NCBI GenBank assembly: GCA_963973795.1
Contig: CAXBAF010000005.1
Location: 1 to 64,000, forward strand
Length of the DNA stretch: 64,000 bases
Direction: 5' to 3'
Origin: UBA1926 sp002337215
GTDB lineage: Bacteria; Planctomycetota; Phycisphaerae; Phycisphaerales; UBA1924
In this document: positions 17,414 through 26,386 of the stretch, in pieces
Layout: every line of letters begins with the position of its first letter
Position numbering within the stretch: the stretch's first letter is position 1
Position numbers and translations under genes: made by a program
Notes under the pieces: model-generated
Seen by the model: only the letters and a program-made list of their open reading frames with translations
Told to the model about the DNA's origin: nothing
Databases searched by the model: none

Positions 17414-19417
17414 GTGAGATCACTGCAGAGCCGTATCGCCGTCGCCGCCGCCATCGCGGGCACCGTAGTGCCGGTCGGAGCCACCGTCGGGCAGGACCTG
17501 GTCGTCGTGCCGGTGAACGGGCGCATGCGCGTGTTCGAGGTCGCCGACGCGAAGGCGAAGACCGCGGTCGCCGCCCGGCTCGACATGCGGGTCGTCCGGG
17601 CCGGCAACGGGCGGATCGCCGTGCCCGACCCTGCCAACGCGCGCATCGCCGACAGGCTGGGCGACGCGTGGACGCTCTCGGGCCGTGTCCTCGTGCGCGC
17701 GAGCGATCGGCAGCAGGTGAGCAAGGCGGCCGGGCTCGGGCTCGCCCGGGTCACGCCGCTCTCAGTGGCGAAGGGCTGGTACGCGATCGACGCGGGGAGC
17801 ATCGAGTCGGCGGCGACGCTCGCCGAGCGGCTCGGGGGCGATCCCGCGATCGGGACCGTCGAGCTCGACGCGACCCCACCGATCGAGCTGCGGTCGGTCC
17901 CCAACGACACGCTGTTCGGCGACCAGTGGCACCTGTCCAACGCGTTCACGCCGGGCGTGGATGTGCGCGCACCCGAGGCCTGGGCGCTGGGCTACACGGG
18001 GCAGGGTGTGGTGATCGGCATCATCGAGTCCAACGGGTTCCTGACGAGCCACGAGGACCTCGCCCCGAACTTCGACGCGTTCCTGAGTCAGTCCACGAGC
18101 TTCACCAGCGATCACATGACCCAGGTCGCGGGCGTCGCGGCGGGCGCCGGCAACAACGGGATGGGCATCGCGGGCACCGCCTACAACGCGACGCTCGCCC
18201 AGCGGCTCATCGGGTCGAACTCGGCGACCGCGAGCGCGCTTTCGGTGCTGGGCAACGACATCCACATCAAGAACAACTCGTGGGGACCCTCCGACGACGG
18301 CCGGTTTGATTTCCCGTCGCCGGTCGTGATGGACGCGATCGAGAGCGCCGCGGTGAACGGGCGCGAGGGCCTTGGCACGATCATCGTCTGGGCGGGCGGC
18401 AACGGCGCCGGCGCGGAGGACCGGGTGGATTACGACCCGTACGCGTCGAGCCGGTACACGATCGCCGTCGGCGCGATCGCCGACAACAACCGGCGTTCGA
18501 GCTATTCGGAGCCCGGGGCGTCGCTGCTCATCGGCGCGTACTCGAACGGGGGCTCCCGGGGCATCACGACGACGCGCGCCAGCGGGGGGTACACCTCGAG
18601 CTTCGGCGGCACGAGCGCCGCGTCCCCGCTCGCCGCGGGTGTCGTCGCGCTCATGCTCGACGCGAACCCGGATCTCTCGTGGCGCGACGTGCAGCACATC
18701 CTCGTCGAGACGGCACGCGTGGTGGACGCGGGGAACGAGTCGTGGGTCCTCAACGGCGCGGGCCGGCTGGTCAACGAGGAGTACGGCTACGGGCTGATCG
18801 ACGCCTTCGAGGCGGTCTCGCTCGCGGCCGCGTGGGAACCGGTCGGGCCCGAGGTCAGCGCGACAAGCGGGCGCGTCGAGATCAACGAGGCGCTGCCCGA
18901 CGGGAACGCGATCGGCGTCTCCCGCTCGTTCGTCGTGGACGGCAGCGTGCGCATCGAATCGGTCGAGTTGATCCTCGACGTCGAGTCGACGTTCCTGGGT
19001 GAGCTGGATATCTCGATCGTCAGCCCCGACGGCACCGTGTCCGTGTTCTCGCGCGAGCGGTTTGACAGCACCGACGATTTCAACGGGGATGTCTTCACGA
19101 GCATGCGGCACTGGGGCGAGCGCTCCGACGGCGTCTGGACCGTCCGCATGGCGGACCGCCGCGCCGGGCTCGCCGCGGTGTGGGAGGCCGCGGAACTGCG
19201 TGTGCACGGCACCGACGCCGGGGCGCCGCCCTGCTCACCGGCGGACCTCGCCGAGCCGTTCGGCGTGCTCGACCTTGCCGACATCGTGGCGTTCACGACC
19301 GCGTACCAGGCGCAGGCACCGGACGGCGACTTCGCGCCGCCCACCGGGGTGTTCGACGAGGCAGACCTGACGGCGTTCGTGCAGTCGTTCTTCGCCGGCT
19401 GCTCGTCGGACGACTGA
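17414..19417 (+). CDS. secreted subtilase (S8) with P-domain and dockerin module
   Basis: This is a 667-residue protein from a GTG with AGGAG upstream. A signal peptide covers about residues 1-27, then a propeptide-like region. The S8 domain spans about 165-450: the catalytic His is H234 (SDHMTQVAG), the oxyanion Asn is N330 (VWAGGN), and the Ser is S401 (GGTSAASPLAAG). At the position of the catalytic Asp the sequence reads IGIIESNG, so Glu (E205) replaces Asp. The His motif is also unusual, with Met instead of Gly after His. A proprotein-convertase P-domain follows at about 475-600, then a dockerin pair (SPADLAEPFGVLDLADI, GVFDEADLTAF). It may be inactive or have altered activity. Confidence 0.85.
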   Translation: MRSLQSRIAVAAAIAGTVVPVGATVGQDLVVVPVNGRMRVFEVADAKAKTAVAARLDMRVVRAGNGRIAVPDPANARIADRLGDAWTLSGRVLVRASDRQQVSKAAGLGLARVTPLSVAKGWYAIDAGSIESAATLAERLGGDPAIGTVELDATPPIELRSVPNDTLFGDQWHLSNAFTPGVDVRAPEAWALGYTGQGVVIGIIESNGFLTSHEDLAPNFDAFLSQSTSFTSDHMTQVAGVAAGAGNNGMGIAGTAYNATLAQRLIGSNSATASALSVLGNDIHIKNNSWGPSDDGRFDFPSPVVMDAIESAAVNGREGLGTIIVWAGGNGAGAEDRVDYDPYASSRYTIAVGAIADNNRRSSYSEPGASLLIGAYSNGGSRGITTTRASGGYTSSFGGTSAASPLAAGVVALMLDANPDLSWRDVQHILVETARVVDAGNESWVLNGAGRLVNEEYGYGLIDAFEAVSLAAAWEPVGPEVSATSGRVEINEALPDGNAIGVSRSFVVDGSVRIESVELILDVESTFLGELDISIVSPDGTVSVFSRERFDSTDDFNGDVFTSMRHWGERSDGVWTVRMADRRAGLAAVWEAAELRVHGTDAGAPPCSPADLAEPFGVLDLADIVAFTTAYQAQAPDGDFAPPTGVFDEADLTAFVQSFFAGCSSDD

Positions 19418-19473
19418 GGCGACGCGGTCTGGATCGTCCGGATTTGGGTCGAGGATGCCATGACGATGAAACG

Positions 19474-19503
19474 AAAAACACCCGCCGATCGGCGGGCGTT
19501 TTT
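19474..19503. terminator. bidirectional terminator between convergent genes
   Basis: CCCGCCGA/TCGGCGGG (19481-19496) is a perfect 16-base palindrome flanked by AAAAAC on the left and GTTTTT on the right. The stem therefore extends past one A-C mismatch, and both strands end in a T run. It serves the subtilase gene on plus and the exported-protein gene on minus. Confidence 0.85.
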
Positions 19504-19554
19504 GTGTGTTGGTTCGATTCGTCGGGGCGGGCGGCTGTCGCCGGGTGGGGTGTG

Positions 19555-20493
19555 TCAGCCCGCCTGGGAGACGAGGTCATAGATCCGGCGCGCCTCGGCG
19601 TCGCGTTCGTTGAACGACAGCGCCTGGTTGGCCGCCTGCTTCGCGCCCGCGGTGTCGCCCAGCAGGTACCGCGTCGCCGCGAGCATGAACCAGCGATCGT
19701 TGTAGGTTTCGCTCCGGTCGGCGTACCGCGTCTCGATCGCGTTCATCTGTGCTTCGAGCTCGTAGACCGGAAGATCAGCGCGGGCCCGGCTCAGGTTCGC
19801 GCGCACCGCGCGGCGCATCGCCCACTCAGCCTGATCATCGAACCCGCCCGCGGCCCGCGCGATCGCGAGGCCCGCCTTCGGGGTCGGGTCGTCGGGACGC
19901 AGCACCGACTGATCGGCGAAGAACTCGCGCGCGTACCCGGGGTCACCCGCGGCGAGCGCGTTCCATCCGGCCTGGTACCGCGTCTGCGGGTTCTGCGGGA
20001 CGATGTCGCGGTAGACCGGCACCTCGCGGATGGTCTCGCGGATCACTGGCTGCGTGTAGGTCGGCTGCTGATAGACCGGACGCTCGATCACGACGGGGCG
20101 TTCGACAATCACCGGGCTCTGGCGGACCACGGGGGTCGTGTAGACGACGGTGGGGCGGTGGATGGTCGGCTGACGCCATCCGTTGCTGTACACGCGGCTG
20201 TGCCCGAATCGGCTGCCCGACCAGAAGTCGTGGCCCGCTCGGCTGAAGCCGCGGTTGCTGCCCCAGTAGCGGTTGGAATGGCTGTAGCCCCTGTTGTGGA
20301 GGCCTCGGGTGTTCCCGATGCTGATCGAGAAGCCGACGTTGGAGCCGCGGTCGCCGCGGTAGGTCGGGGTGGGGCAGGTGTCCCGGCTGTTGCTCCGGCG
20401 GTCTCGGTTGCTGCGCCCGTTCTGGGCGAGGGCGGTCGTGGAGACCGCGGCGAGGCCGACGAGTGCGGCGAGCAGGCGAGTCGAGTTCTTCAT
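19555..20493 (-). CDS. exported protein with C-terminal TPR-like helices
   Basis: This is a 312-residue protein from the ATG at 20493, which has AGGAAGG upstream; the longer frame has no signal. The signal peptide is MKNSTRLLAALVGLAAVSTTALAQ. Next comes a low-complexity Asn/Arg/Ser/Gly/Tyr-rich segment (residues about 25-100), then a Pro/Val-rich stretch with repeated 'VIERPV'-like units (VRQSPVIVERPVVIERPV). The last 150 residues are helical and look like tetratricopeptide units (NALAAGDPGYAREFFADQSV, RYLLGDTAGAKQAANQALSF). I do not recognise the family. It is probably a periplasmic or surface protein that mediates protein contacts. Confidence 0.7.
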   Translation of the reverse strand: MKNSTRLLAALVGLAAVSTTALAQNGRSNRDRRSNSRDTCPTPTYRGDRGSNVGFSISIGNTRGLHNRGYSHSNRYWGSNRGFSRAGHDFWSGSRFGHSRVYSNGWRQPTIHRPTVVYTTPVVRQSPVIVERPVVIERPVYQQPTYTQPVIRETIREVPVYRDIVPQNPQTRYQAGWNALAAGDPGYAREFFADQSVLRPDDPTPKAGLAIARAAGGFDDQAEWAMRRAVRANLSRARADLPVYELEAQMNAIETRYADRSETYNDRWFMLAATRYLLGDTAGAKQAANQALSFNERDAEARRIYDLVSQAG

Positions 20494-20775
20494 AGCGGAC
20501 ACCTTCCTGAAGTCGCGCCGGGCGTTGTGCTCCCGGCGCCGAGGGGCGCGTCCCATCGGTCGGACGCGAGCCGACCCACCCGGCCCGACGCCGAGCGAAC
20601 ACCCGCTCAACATGTTGATACACATGACGAACGATTTTGTTCCGTCTTGGTCACCGAATCGGCGGCAAATCCCAAGGAGATCCGTACAGATAGTAAGCGC
20701 CCGATAACAAATGCTGTGTCGGACTGCCGGGCGGGTGTGGTTTCCGGCGATCGGGAGGGACCCGTTGATCCTGGG

Positions 20776-21414
20776 TCACTCTCCCGTGTGCGGCTCGAGA
20801 TCGCGGATCGGCTTCGCGGGGCTCCCGACGCAGACCTTCCAGGCCGGCAGATCGTTGAACACGCTCGAGCGCGCGCCGACGACGGTTCCCTCGCCGATCG
20901 TCACGCCCGGCCCGACGAAGACATCGGCGGCGACCCAGGCCCTCGGGCCGATCGTGATTGGCATGGGCACGAGCGGCCGGGCGGGGTCCTCGAAATCGTG
21001 GGTCGCGCCGCAGAGGTAGGAGTACTGGCTGATGGTCGCCCGCCGGCCGATGGTGGTGCGGGCGACCGCGTAGCAGTCCACATCGTCGGCGAGGGTCGCG
21101 TAGGCGTCCATCTCGAGGTTCCAGGGGGCCCAGATGCGCGCACGCGGGTAGACGCGGGCCTTGGGGTGGAGCGAGGCGCCGAAGATCGAGAGCAGCAGCC
21201 GGCGCCAGCCGAAGAGGGGGCGGGGACTCCAGCGGAACAGCGTGCCCTGCACGGCTCCCCAGATCGCGCGTCCGAGGCGGTGCTTGAACGAGTGCGGCGA
21301 TGGGAGCGGCCGGTCCGAATCGTGGGCCGGATCGCGGGCCGCGTCTTGGGCGACGCCGGTCTTGGCACCGGCCTCGGCGTGGGTCTCGGGATTGGGCGTG
21401 TCCGGTGCGCTCAC
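20776..21414 (-). CDS. WcaF-like left-handed beta-helix acetyltransferase
   Basis: This 212-residue protein has the hexapeptide-repeat pattern of acyltransferases that acetylate sugars (HPKARVYPRARIWAPWNLEM, GPGVTIGEGTVVGARSSVF). The segment ending in KVCVGSPAKPIRDL is the usual ending of the WcaF/colanic-acid and chloramphenicol-type acetyltransferase group. The start codon is GTG and lacks a clear ribosome site, so it could begin later, for example near residue 40; the first 40 residues are low-complexity. The likely role is O-acetylation of an exported polysaccharide, together with the sugar genes from 28929 onward. The gene is followed 49 bases before its start by the thioredoxin-fold gene's stop on the same strand. 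Confidence 0.8.
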   Translation of the reverse strand: MSAPDTPNPETHAEAGAKTGVAQDAARDPAHDSDRPLPSPHSFKHRLGRAIWGAVQGTLFRWSPRPLFGWRRLLLSIFGASLHPKARVYPRARIWAPWNLEMDAYATLADDVDCYAVARTTIGRRATISQYSYLCGATHDFEDPARPLVPMPITIGPRAWVAADVFVGPGVTIGEGTVVGARSSVFNDLPAWKVCVGSPAKPIRDLEPHTGE

Positions 21415-21463
21415 GATGTGTTGTATCGGGCGGAGGGCCCGGCCGTGTGAAGCGGAGCCCGGA

Positions 21464-22732
21464 TCAACCCCTCAACAACGCTTCGATCCGCTCGCGCATC
21501 GGCGCGAGCTTCGGCCTGACCTCCTCCGGTGCGCCGTCGATCAACTCGAGGTGCCACTGGCGGGCCTGCTTGGCTTTGAGAGAAGTCGTGACGATCGCCG
21601 CCCGCATCGTGCCGTCGTCCTGGCTCGCGATCGCGCGATCGACGGCCTCCTTGGCTTCGTCATCGCGACCCGCGGCGAGCAGGGCGGCGACGGTCTTGGA
21701 CACGCTCTGCGAGAACCTCCGCTTCTCGGCGAGTTCGATCTGTGCGCGCACCTCGGGACCGAACTCGTCGTTGCGGTCCTTGTCCATCTGCTTGAGCATC
21801 TCGTGCATCTCGATGTCGCGGAACGGGTTGTCGATCAGCTGGCCGTAGAGCGCCCAGCGGCCGTCATCGATGAGGATCTCATCGATGATGTCCCGGGTGC
21901 GCGTGAAGGTCTCGTTCGCGGTGGGGCGGTCCTTGATGCGTTCGATCCATTTGCGCACGGGTTCGCGGTCGTGGAGCACGCGTTCGTTGAGGATGAGCCA
22001 GTCGCGCAGGTCGTTCCAGGTCTTCTCGCCCTTCCCGTCCACGAGCCGGTCCTCGGTCCGGTCGCGGAGTTTCACGAACGCGGCCTTCGCCTCGGGGCTT
22101 TGCTTCGCGAGCGTGCTCATGTCGCTCGCCATGAACGAGCCGCGCACGCCGACCATCCCGGGCTGCCTGGAGACCATGTTGTCCCAGAGCCAGAGGTACT
22201 CGTCGGTCGCCTTGGCGAACTCGTCGGCGCGCACGAGTTCGCGTGCGCGATCGAGCCGGGCGCGGATGTCATCGGCCGCGGGGAGGGGGCGCTCGGCGGC
22301 CGGGACGATCTCGCCGCCCGCCGCCTGGCCGAGCCATTCGAGCAGCGCGTCCGCGTCGCGGTAGCCGACGACACGCGCGAGCTCCTGGTCGCCCTTGAAC
22401 AGGATGGTCGTCGGCATCGCGCGGATCTTCAGCCGCCCCGCGAGCGCCGGCTCTTCGTCCACATCGACCGACACCGACACGGCCTTCCCGGTCAGCCAGT
22501 CGATCACGCGCTGATCCGTGAATGTCGTCCGATCCATCATCTTGCACGGGCCGCACCAGACCGCCGTCGCCTTCACGAACAGCAATTTGTCGTTCTCGGC
22601 CGCGGTCTGCTTCGCCTCGGCGTAGGGCTTCTCGGAGAAGAACGCGGGCTCGGCGGTCGAGCGCGCGACGCTCACACCGAGCACGAGGATGGCGAGGGCC
22701 TTCAACGATGTCAGTTTCGCGGGTGCCAGCAT
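21464..22732 (-). CDS. exported thioredoxin-fold protein
   Basis: This is a 422-residue protein with an N-terminal signal or anchor (about 1-27) and a thioredoxin domain with the active site WCGPC at 59-63 and the cis-Pro loop IRAMPTTILF. The remaining 270 residues are helical with no catalytic motif I know. The WCGPC site suggests disulfide exchange or reduction in the periplasm, similar to thioredoxin-like proteins that pair with a helical C-terminal domain. It sits alone upstream of the acetyltransferase gene. Confidence 0.85.
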   Translation of the reverse strand: MLAPAKLTSLKALAILVLGVSVARSTAEPAFFSEKPYAEAKQTAAENDKLLFVKATAVWCGPCKMMDRTTFTDQRVIDWLTGKAVSVSVDVDEEPALAGRLKIRAMPTTILFKGDQELARVVGYRDADALLEWLGQAAGGEIVPAAERPLPAADDIRARLDRARELVRADEFAKATDEYLWLWDNMVSRQPGMVGVRGSFMASDMSTLAKQSPEAKAAFVKLRDRTEDRLVDGKGEKTWNDLRDWLILNERVLHDREPVRKWIERIKDRPTANETFTRTRDIIDEILIDDGRWALYGQLIDNPFRDIEMHEMLKQMDKDRNDEFGPEVRAQIELAEKRRFSQSVSKTVAALLAAGRDDEAKEAVDRAIASQDDGTMRAAIVTTSLKAKQARQWHLELIDGAPEEVRPKLAPMRERIEALLRG

Positions 22733-22936
22733 GTTCGAGTCACCTTCCCATGTCCGAGTCGCGTGTCGAGCGGGGGCATCGCGCCTTGGGCGCGATGCCG
22801 CGAACCACAGAAGCCGACGGAGGCTTGCCTGAGTCTACTGCCCATGATCGCGGATGGTTCGGGTTGCCCGCTGCTTCTGCACAGTTCCGCATCCGGGTGC
22901 ACGTCCGACCGCCGGAGCGGCGTGGGCGCACAAAAA

Positions 22937-22956
22937 CGCCCGCGTTGCCGCGGGCG
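22937..22956 (-). terminator. intrinsic terminator after PEP-CTERM gene
   Basis: CGCCCGCG (22937-22944) and CGCGGGCG (22949-22956) form an 8-bp stem with a 4-base loop. On the minus strand it is followed by TTTTG. It lies 51 bases beyond the stop of the PEP-CTERM gene. Confidence 0.7.
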
Positions 22957-23007
22957 CCTTGAGGAGAACAGAAGTCTGGTCTCACATGATTCCGAGTCGG
23001 ATGCTGA

Positions 23008-23727
23008 TCAGCGACGGCGACGCGTCGCGATCAGTCCGCCCATGCTCAGCAGCGCGATCGCACCGGGGCTGGGGATGACGATGTTGTCGATCGCGCCCGA
23101 GCCGCCCAGGTTCAGGGTGACCTCGTCGAAGAGGCTGCCCAGGTCGTCCGAGGTGATGGGGCTGAACCGGTTGGCGTGGTTGTTGCCGAACGAGATTGAC
23201 GCGTCGTAGTACGACGAGTTGATGTCGGTGAACTGGGTAAGGGTCACGCTGCCGACGCTCTGCCCGTTGAGGCTGAAATCGAGCGAGGAGCCCTCGACGA
23301 CGACGCCCTCGATATCGACGAGGTCGAAGCCGAACAGACCGATCGCTTCCGAGAACGAGAAGGTGATCGAGCCCGCGGGGCGGGCACCCTCGTCGTTGGG
23401 ATCCGTGAGGATGCCGCTGTTGGCGCCGTCGTCGTTGGTGGCGAGGATCAGCACGTTGCCGAGAGGGGTGTTCGAGGCGGCAAGGTTGCCCCCGGCCCAC
23501 GGGGGGCCCTCGAGGTCATCGTCGGCGGTGCCGGTGAGGTTGGTGTCGAACGCCGCGACAATGTCGAAGCTCCGGGCGTTGTTGACACCCGAGATCATCA
23601 GCATCGGGGCGAGCTGGCTGTTGACGATCTCGCCGTGCTGCAGACCCTCAAAATCGAAAACGGTGGTCCCGGCGATCGACGCCGAGGCGATACAGGTGGC
23701 CGCGATGGCGGCGGTGGTACGGATCAT
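23008..23727 (-). CDS. PEP-CTERM-type exported protein
   Basis: This is a 239-residue protein from the ATG with GGAGGAG upstream; the frame continues upstream but without a signal. The signal peptide is MIRTTAAIAATCIASASIAG. The mature part is rich in beta strands with Asp/Asn/Gly loops, like lectin or jelly-roll domains. The C-terminus ends PSPGAIALLSMGGLIATRRRR: a Pro-rich motif, a hydrophobic stretch and a polybasic tail, the layout of PEP-CTERM sorting signals that exosortase recognises. So it is probably attached to the outer surface. No exosortase gene is in this window. Confidence 0.8.
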   Translation of the reverse strand: MIRTTAAIAATCIASASIAGTTVFDFEGLQHGEIVNSQLAPMLMISGVNNARSFDIVAAFDTNLTGTADDDLEGPPWAGGNLAASNTPLGNVLILATNDDGANSGILTDPNDEGARPAGSITFSFSEAIGLFGFDLVDIEGVVVEGSSLDFSLNGQSVGSVTLTQFTDINSSYYDASISFGNNHANRFSPITSDDLGSLFDEVTLNLGGSGAIDNIVIPSPGAIALLSMGGLIATRRRR

Positions 23728-23970
23728 GTCTCTGCTCTCCTCCAGCCTTTCGGCCGAGTACGGACGGATATGGATCAGGCCCAGCCCTAATCCAGGGGTC
23801 CGATCGTAAACCAAAGAGCAAATCTGTCCACCAAATTTCAGATATATTGTTCGGACAGCGTAAGAAAATGGTCCGCTCTGTAGCCCGATAACGAAACTTG
23901 GGGGCACTCGGAACGCCGTTCCGATCCGTGATCGGTGTGAGCCTCGGGCGCGGAGAGTGAGGGATCGGCC

Positions 23971-24633
23971 TTAGCCGGCGCGGCTGATCGGCCTGCGGTG
24001 GGATCGCTGGACGGCGGCGGTCAGGTCGGCCAGACCGCCGCGAAGCGTGCCGGCCGCGTCGCCCGGCATCGCGACCATCCCGTATCGGGTCTGGTCACGG
24101 ACCGGCGCGATGCTCCGCACACGGCAGAGCCCGGCGTAGACACCCGAGCCAACCTCGAAGGCGACTTCGACGATCTGGCCCTGCTCATAGACCTCGGCCG
24201 ACAGCACCGAAAGCCCGCGCACGCTCGCGTCGGCGATCTGGCACACGTCGTTGCCCGCGATCACCGCGGTGCACTCCGGGATCGCGACGTCCACCCGCGC
24301 CGCGACGCGGTCCTCGGCGATCGCGGCGATCCCGATCGGCTCGATCCGCAGTGTTCCGCTTTCGTGGTCGTCGGCGTGCGCATACACCCGGGCGGGCTGC
24401 TGCAGGAAGCCGCCGGGCCCGTTGAAGTAGACCACCGCGTCGCGGTCGTCCACGAATGCGGACCCCGCGCTCGCGAAGGCCTCCATTCCCGCGATCGACG
24501 AATCGATGCGGCAGACGGTCGCGCTCGCCTCGGCTTGCCGAGCGGGGCCGCACACCTCGACGGGATAGAGCGTGTGCCCATCGTCGGCGCCGAAACTGAT
24601 CCAGACCGTGCCTTCGTACCGCGTGCCCTGCAT
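23971..24633 (-). CDS. PilZ-like domain protein
   Basis: This 220-residue protein starts at the ATG preceded by GGGGAG; the longer form adds 28 residues without a ribosome site. The C-terminal half has the two PilZ signatures: an RxxxR pair (DRVAARVDV) and a D-x-S-x-x-G box (DASVRG). These bind cyclic-di-GMP in known PilZ proteins. No other output domain is visible. The likely role is a c-di-GMP receptor, a candidate regulator of surface polysaccharide or adhesion, but this is inferred from two short motifs. It lies between a PEP-CTERM gene and an FG-GAP gene, all on the minus strand. Confidence 0.6.
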   Translation of the reverse strand: MQGTRYEGTVWISFGADDGHTLYPVEVCGPARQAEASATVCRIDSSIAGMEAFASAGSAFVDDRDAVVYFNGPGGFLQQPARVYAHADDHESGTLRIEPIGIAAIAEDRVAARVDVAIPECTAVIAGNDVCQIADASVRGLSVLSAEVYEQGQIVEVAFEVGSGVYAGLCRVRSIAPVRDQTRYGMVAMPGDAAGTLRGGLADLTAAVQRSHRRPISRAG

Positions 24634-24825
24634 GCCGTGCTCCCCACTCGGCGGTTGTCGCCGAATAGAGCGCATCGGTCCATCCGCGGTCGGTTTCCAC
24701 CCCGGACACCATGCCACGCATCGGAATCAGGGAGAAGACGGCGCAGCCGTTACGATCGTCACGGCGCGCAGTCGGATCGTGCTTATTGGCTCTTGTTTAT
24801 CGGCTCTCGATGCGGGGGTCGAGAC

Positions 24826-26136
24826 CTACGGGCAGCCCGCGAGGAACGAGTCCACGAACCTGGCGAGGTCCGCGAGGTCGATCGTGCCCCGGGGGTCGGC
24901 CAGGTCGCTGATGACCTGCCCATCGAGGAATCCCGAGACAAAGGTGCTGAGGTCGCTCAGGTCGACCACGCCGCGCGGGTCGGCCAGGTCGGCGGTGATG
25001 CACGCGTCGGGGTGGGTGGTGTAGTTCCAGTGCACCGCGACCTCGCCCGTCCCGCTGTCGGCGGTGAGCATCTCGACGCGCCCGTCCCCGTTGAGATCGA
25101 CGAGGTGGAACGCCAGCGATCCCTCGTACGTGTTCAGGCTGTCGGGCACGAACTCGTTATCGACGTTCAGCGTGTTGAGACGGAACCCCAGGGACCGGCG
25201 CGTCGGGCTCACGTAGAAGTTCATCCCGATGTCGGGGTCGCCGTCGCCGTCCACATCGCCGAACTCGGTCTGCCGACCCGAGACGTCGTGCACGAAGGGG
25301 GCGAAGAAGACAGTGCGGTTCCGGTAGACCGCGTTCTGGGTCACGAGGTCGTCGTCGCCGTCGCCGTCGATATCGGCGAGGCTGTTGTCATTGAGCACGG
25401 TTTCATTGCTGAATTCGCGGCGCTGGCCTGTCATGGTGCCCGCGCCGTCGTTGTAGACCGACTCGAACCCGTCGTCGGTCCCGAACAGCAGATCGGTACC
25501 GGGCTCGAAGTCGAGGTTCCCCATGACGACCGAGATGCCCTGGTTCTCGAGCGTGATCGTCTGAAGCTCGGTGAAGGTGCCGTCGGCGTTGTTGCGATAC
25601 GTGATGCCCGAGGCGGGGGTGGTGAGCGCGACGGCGAGGTCGTCGTAGCCGTCGGCGTCGAGATCGCCCGCGGCGAGGCCCCGCGCGTGGAAGCCGGTCG
25701 CGAACGAGCCGCCCTCGGCGAACGCGCCGTTCCCGTCGTTGAGGTAGACGCTCACGACGCTGCCGCTCGCGGGCAGGAAGTTGACGAACGCGAGGTCGGT
25801 CGCGCCGTCGCCGTCGAAGTCGCCCAGCGCGGCTTCCATCAGCCCGTTGCCGGTCTCGATCGTCGACCCGATCGCGAACACGCCCGGGGCGCTGCTGAGC
25901 AGGACCGCGATCTGGTCATCGCCTGGTGTGCGACGCAGGACGACGAGATCGACCAGGCCGTCGCGGTTGAGGTCGCCGGTCAGCATCCCGTTGGCGTGGG
26001 AGCCTGCGACGACCACAGGTCCAGGCTCGAAGTCCGCGACGGATCCCGCGGTGGAGGCGGCGGCAAAGAGCGTCATCGCGCCGGTGATCGAGAGCGCGGT
26101 GCGGCGAAGACGCACAGGCGAGAGGGCGGTCGTCAT
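24826..26136 (-). CDS. secreted FG-GAP repeat protein with dockerin module
   Basis: This 436-residue protein starts at the ATG with AAGGGGAT upstream and carries a signal peptide (MTTALSPVRLRRTALSITGA, cleavage near 30). The body has FG-GAP/VCBS repeats (DLNRDGLVD, DFDGDGATD, DIDGDGDDD, DVDGDGDPD), the calcium-binding units of a beta-propeller. The C-terminus holds two dockerin-like segments (DLADPRGVVDLSDLSTF, DLADPRGTIDLADLARF) and ends in a Cys (LAGCP). It is likely displayed or held on the cell surface. The next gene on the same strand has the same architecture, and the pair may be tandem paralogs. Confidence 0.85.
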   Translation of the reverse strand: MTTALSPVRLRRTALSITGAMTLFAAASTAGSVADFEPGPVVVAGSHANGMLTGDLNRDGLVDLVVLRRTPGDDQIAVLLSSAPGVFAIGSTIETGNGLMEAALGDFDGDGATDLAFVNFLPASGSVVSVYLNDGNGAFAEGGSFATGFHARGLAAGDLDADGYDDLAVALTTPASGITYRNNADGTFTELQTITLENQGISVVMGNLDFEPGTDLLFGTDDGFESVYNDGAGTMTGQRREFSNETVLNDNSLADIDGDGDDDLVTQNAVYRNRTVFFAPFVHDVSGRQTEFGDVDGDGDPDIGMNFYVSPTRRSLGFRLNTLNVDNEFVPDSLNTYEGSLAFHLVDLNGDGRVEMLTADSGTGEVAVHWNYTTHPDACITADLADPRGVVDLSDLSTFVSGFLDGQVISDLADPRGTIDLADLARFVDSFLAGCP

Positions 26137-26386
26137 CGGATATCCCCTTCCAACGTCGATCCACACGAGCGGTGAACACCCAAAGTCTACCTGATGCGCC
26201 AAGCGGTACCCAACGCGTTCAAGAAAACTTCGCGCAACTGAAGAGGCCAAAGACACCACGAACAGTGGTGAGAGCGCTCGGATAGAAACCGGACTTCACG
26301 GTGCGATGAAACCGCCGTGCTGGTCCGCATCTCTCATCCGCCCATCGGGGTCGTTGCGGTGGCCGCGGAACCTCGCGATCGTGCGA

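Noticed and set aside
26255..26271. CACCAC/GTGGTG hairpin between the two FG-GAP genes as a terminator
   Set aside because: The stem is only 6 bp and the following sequence (TCTTTGG) is a poor T tract; it is too weak to call.
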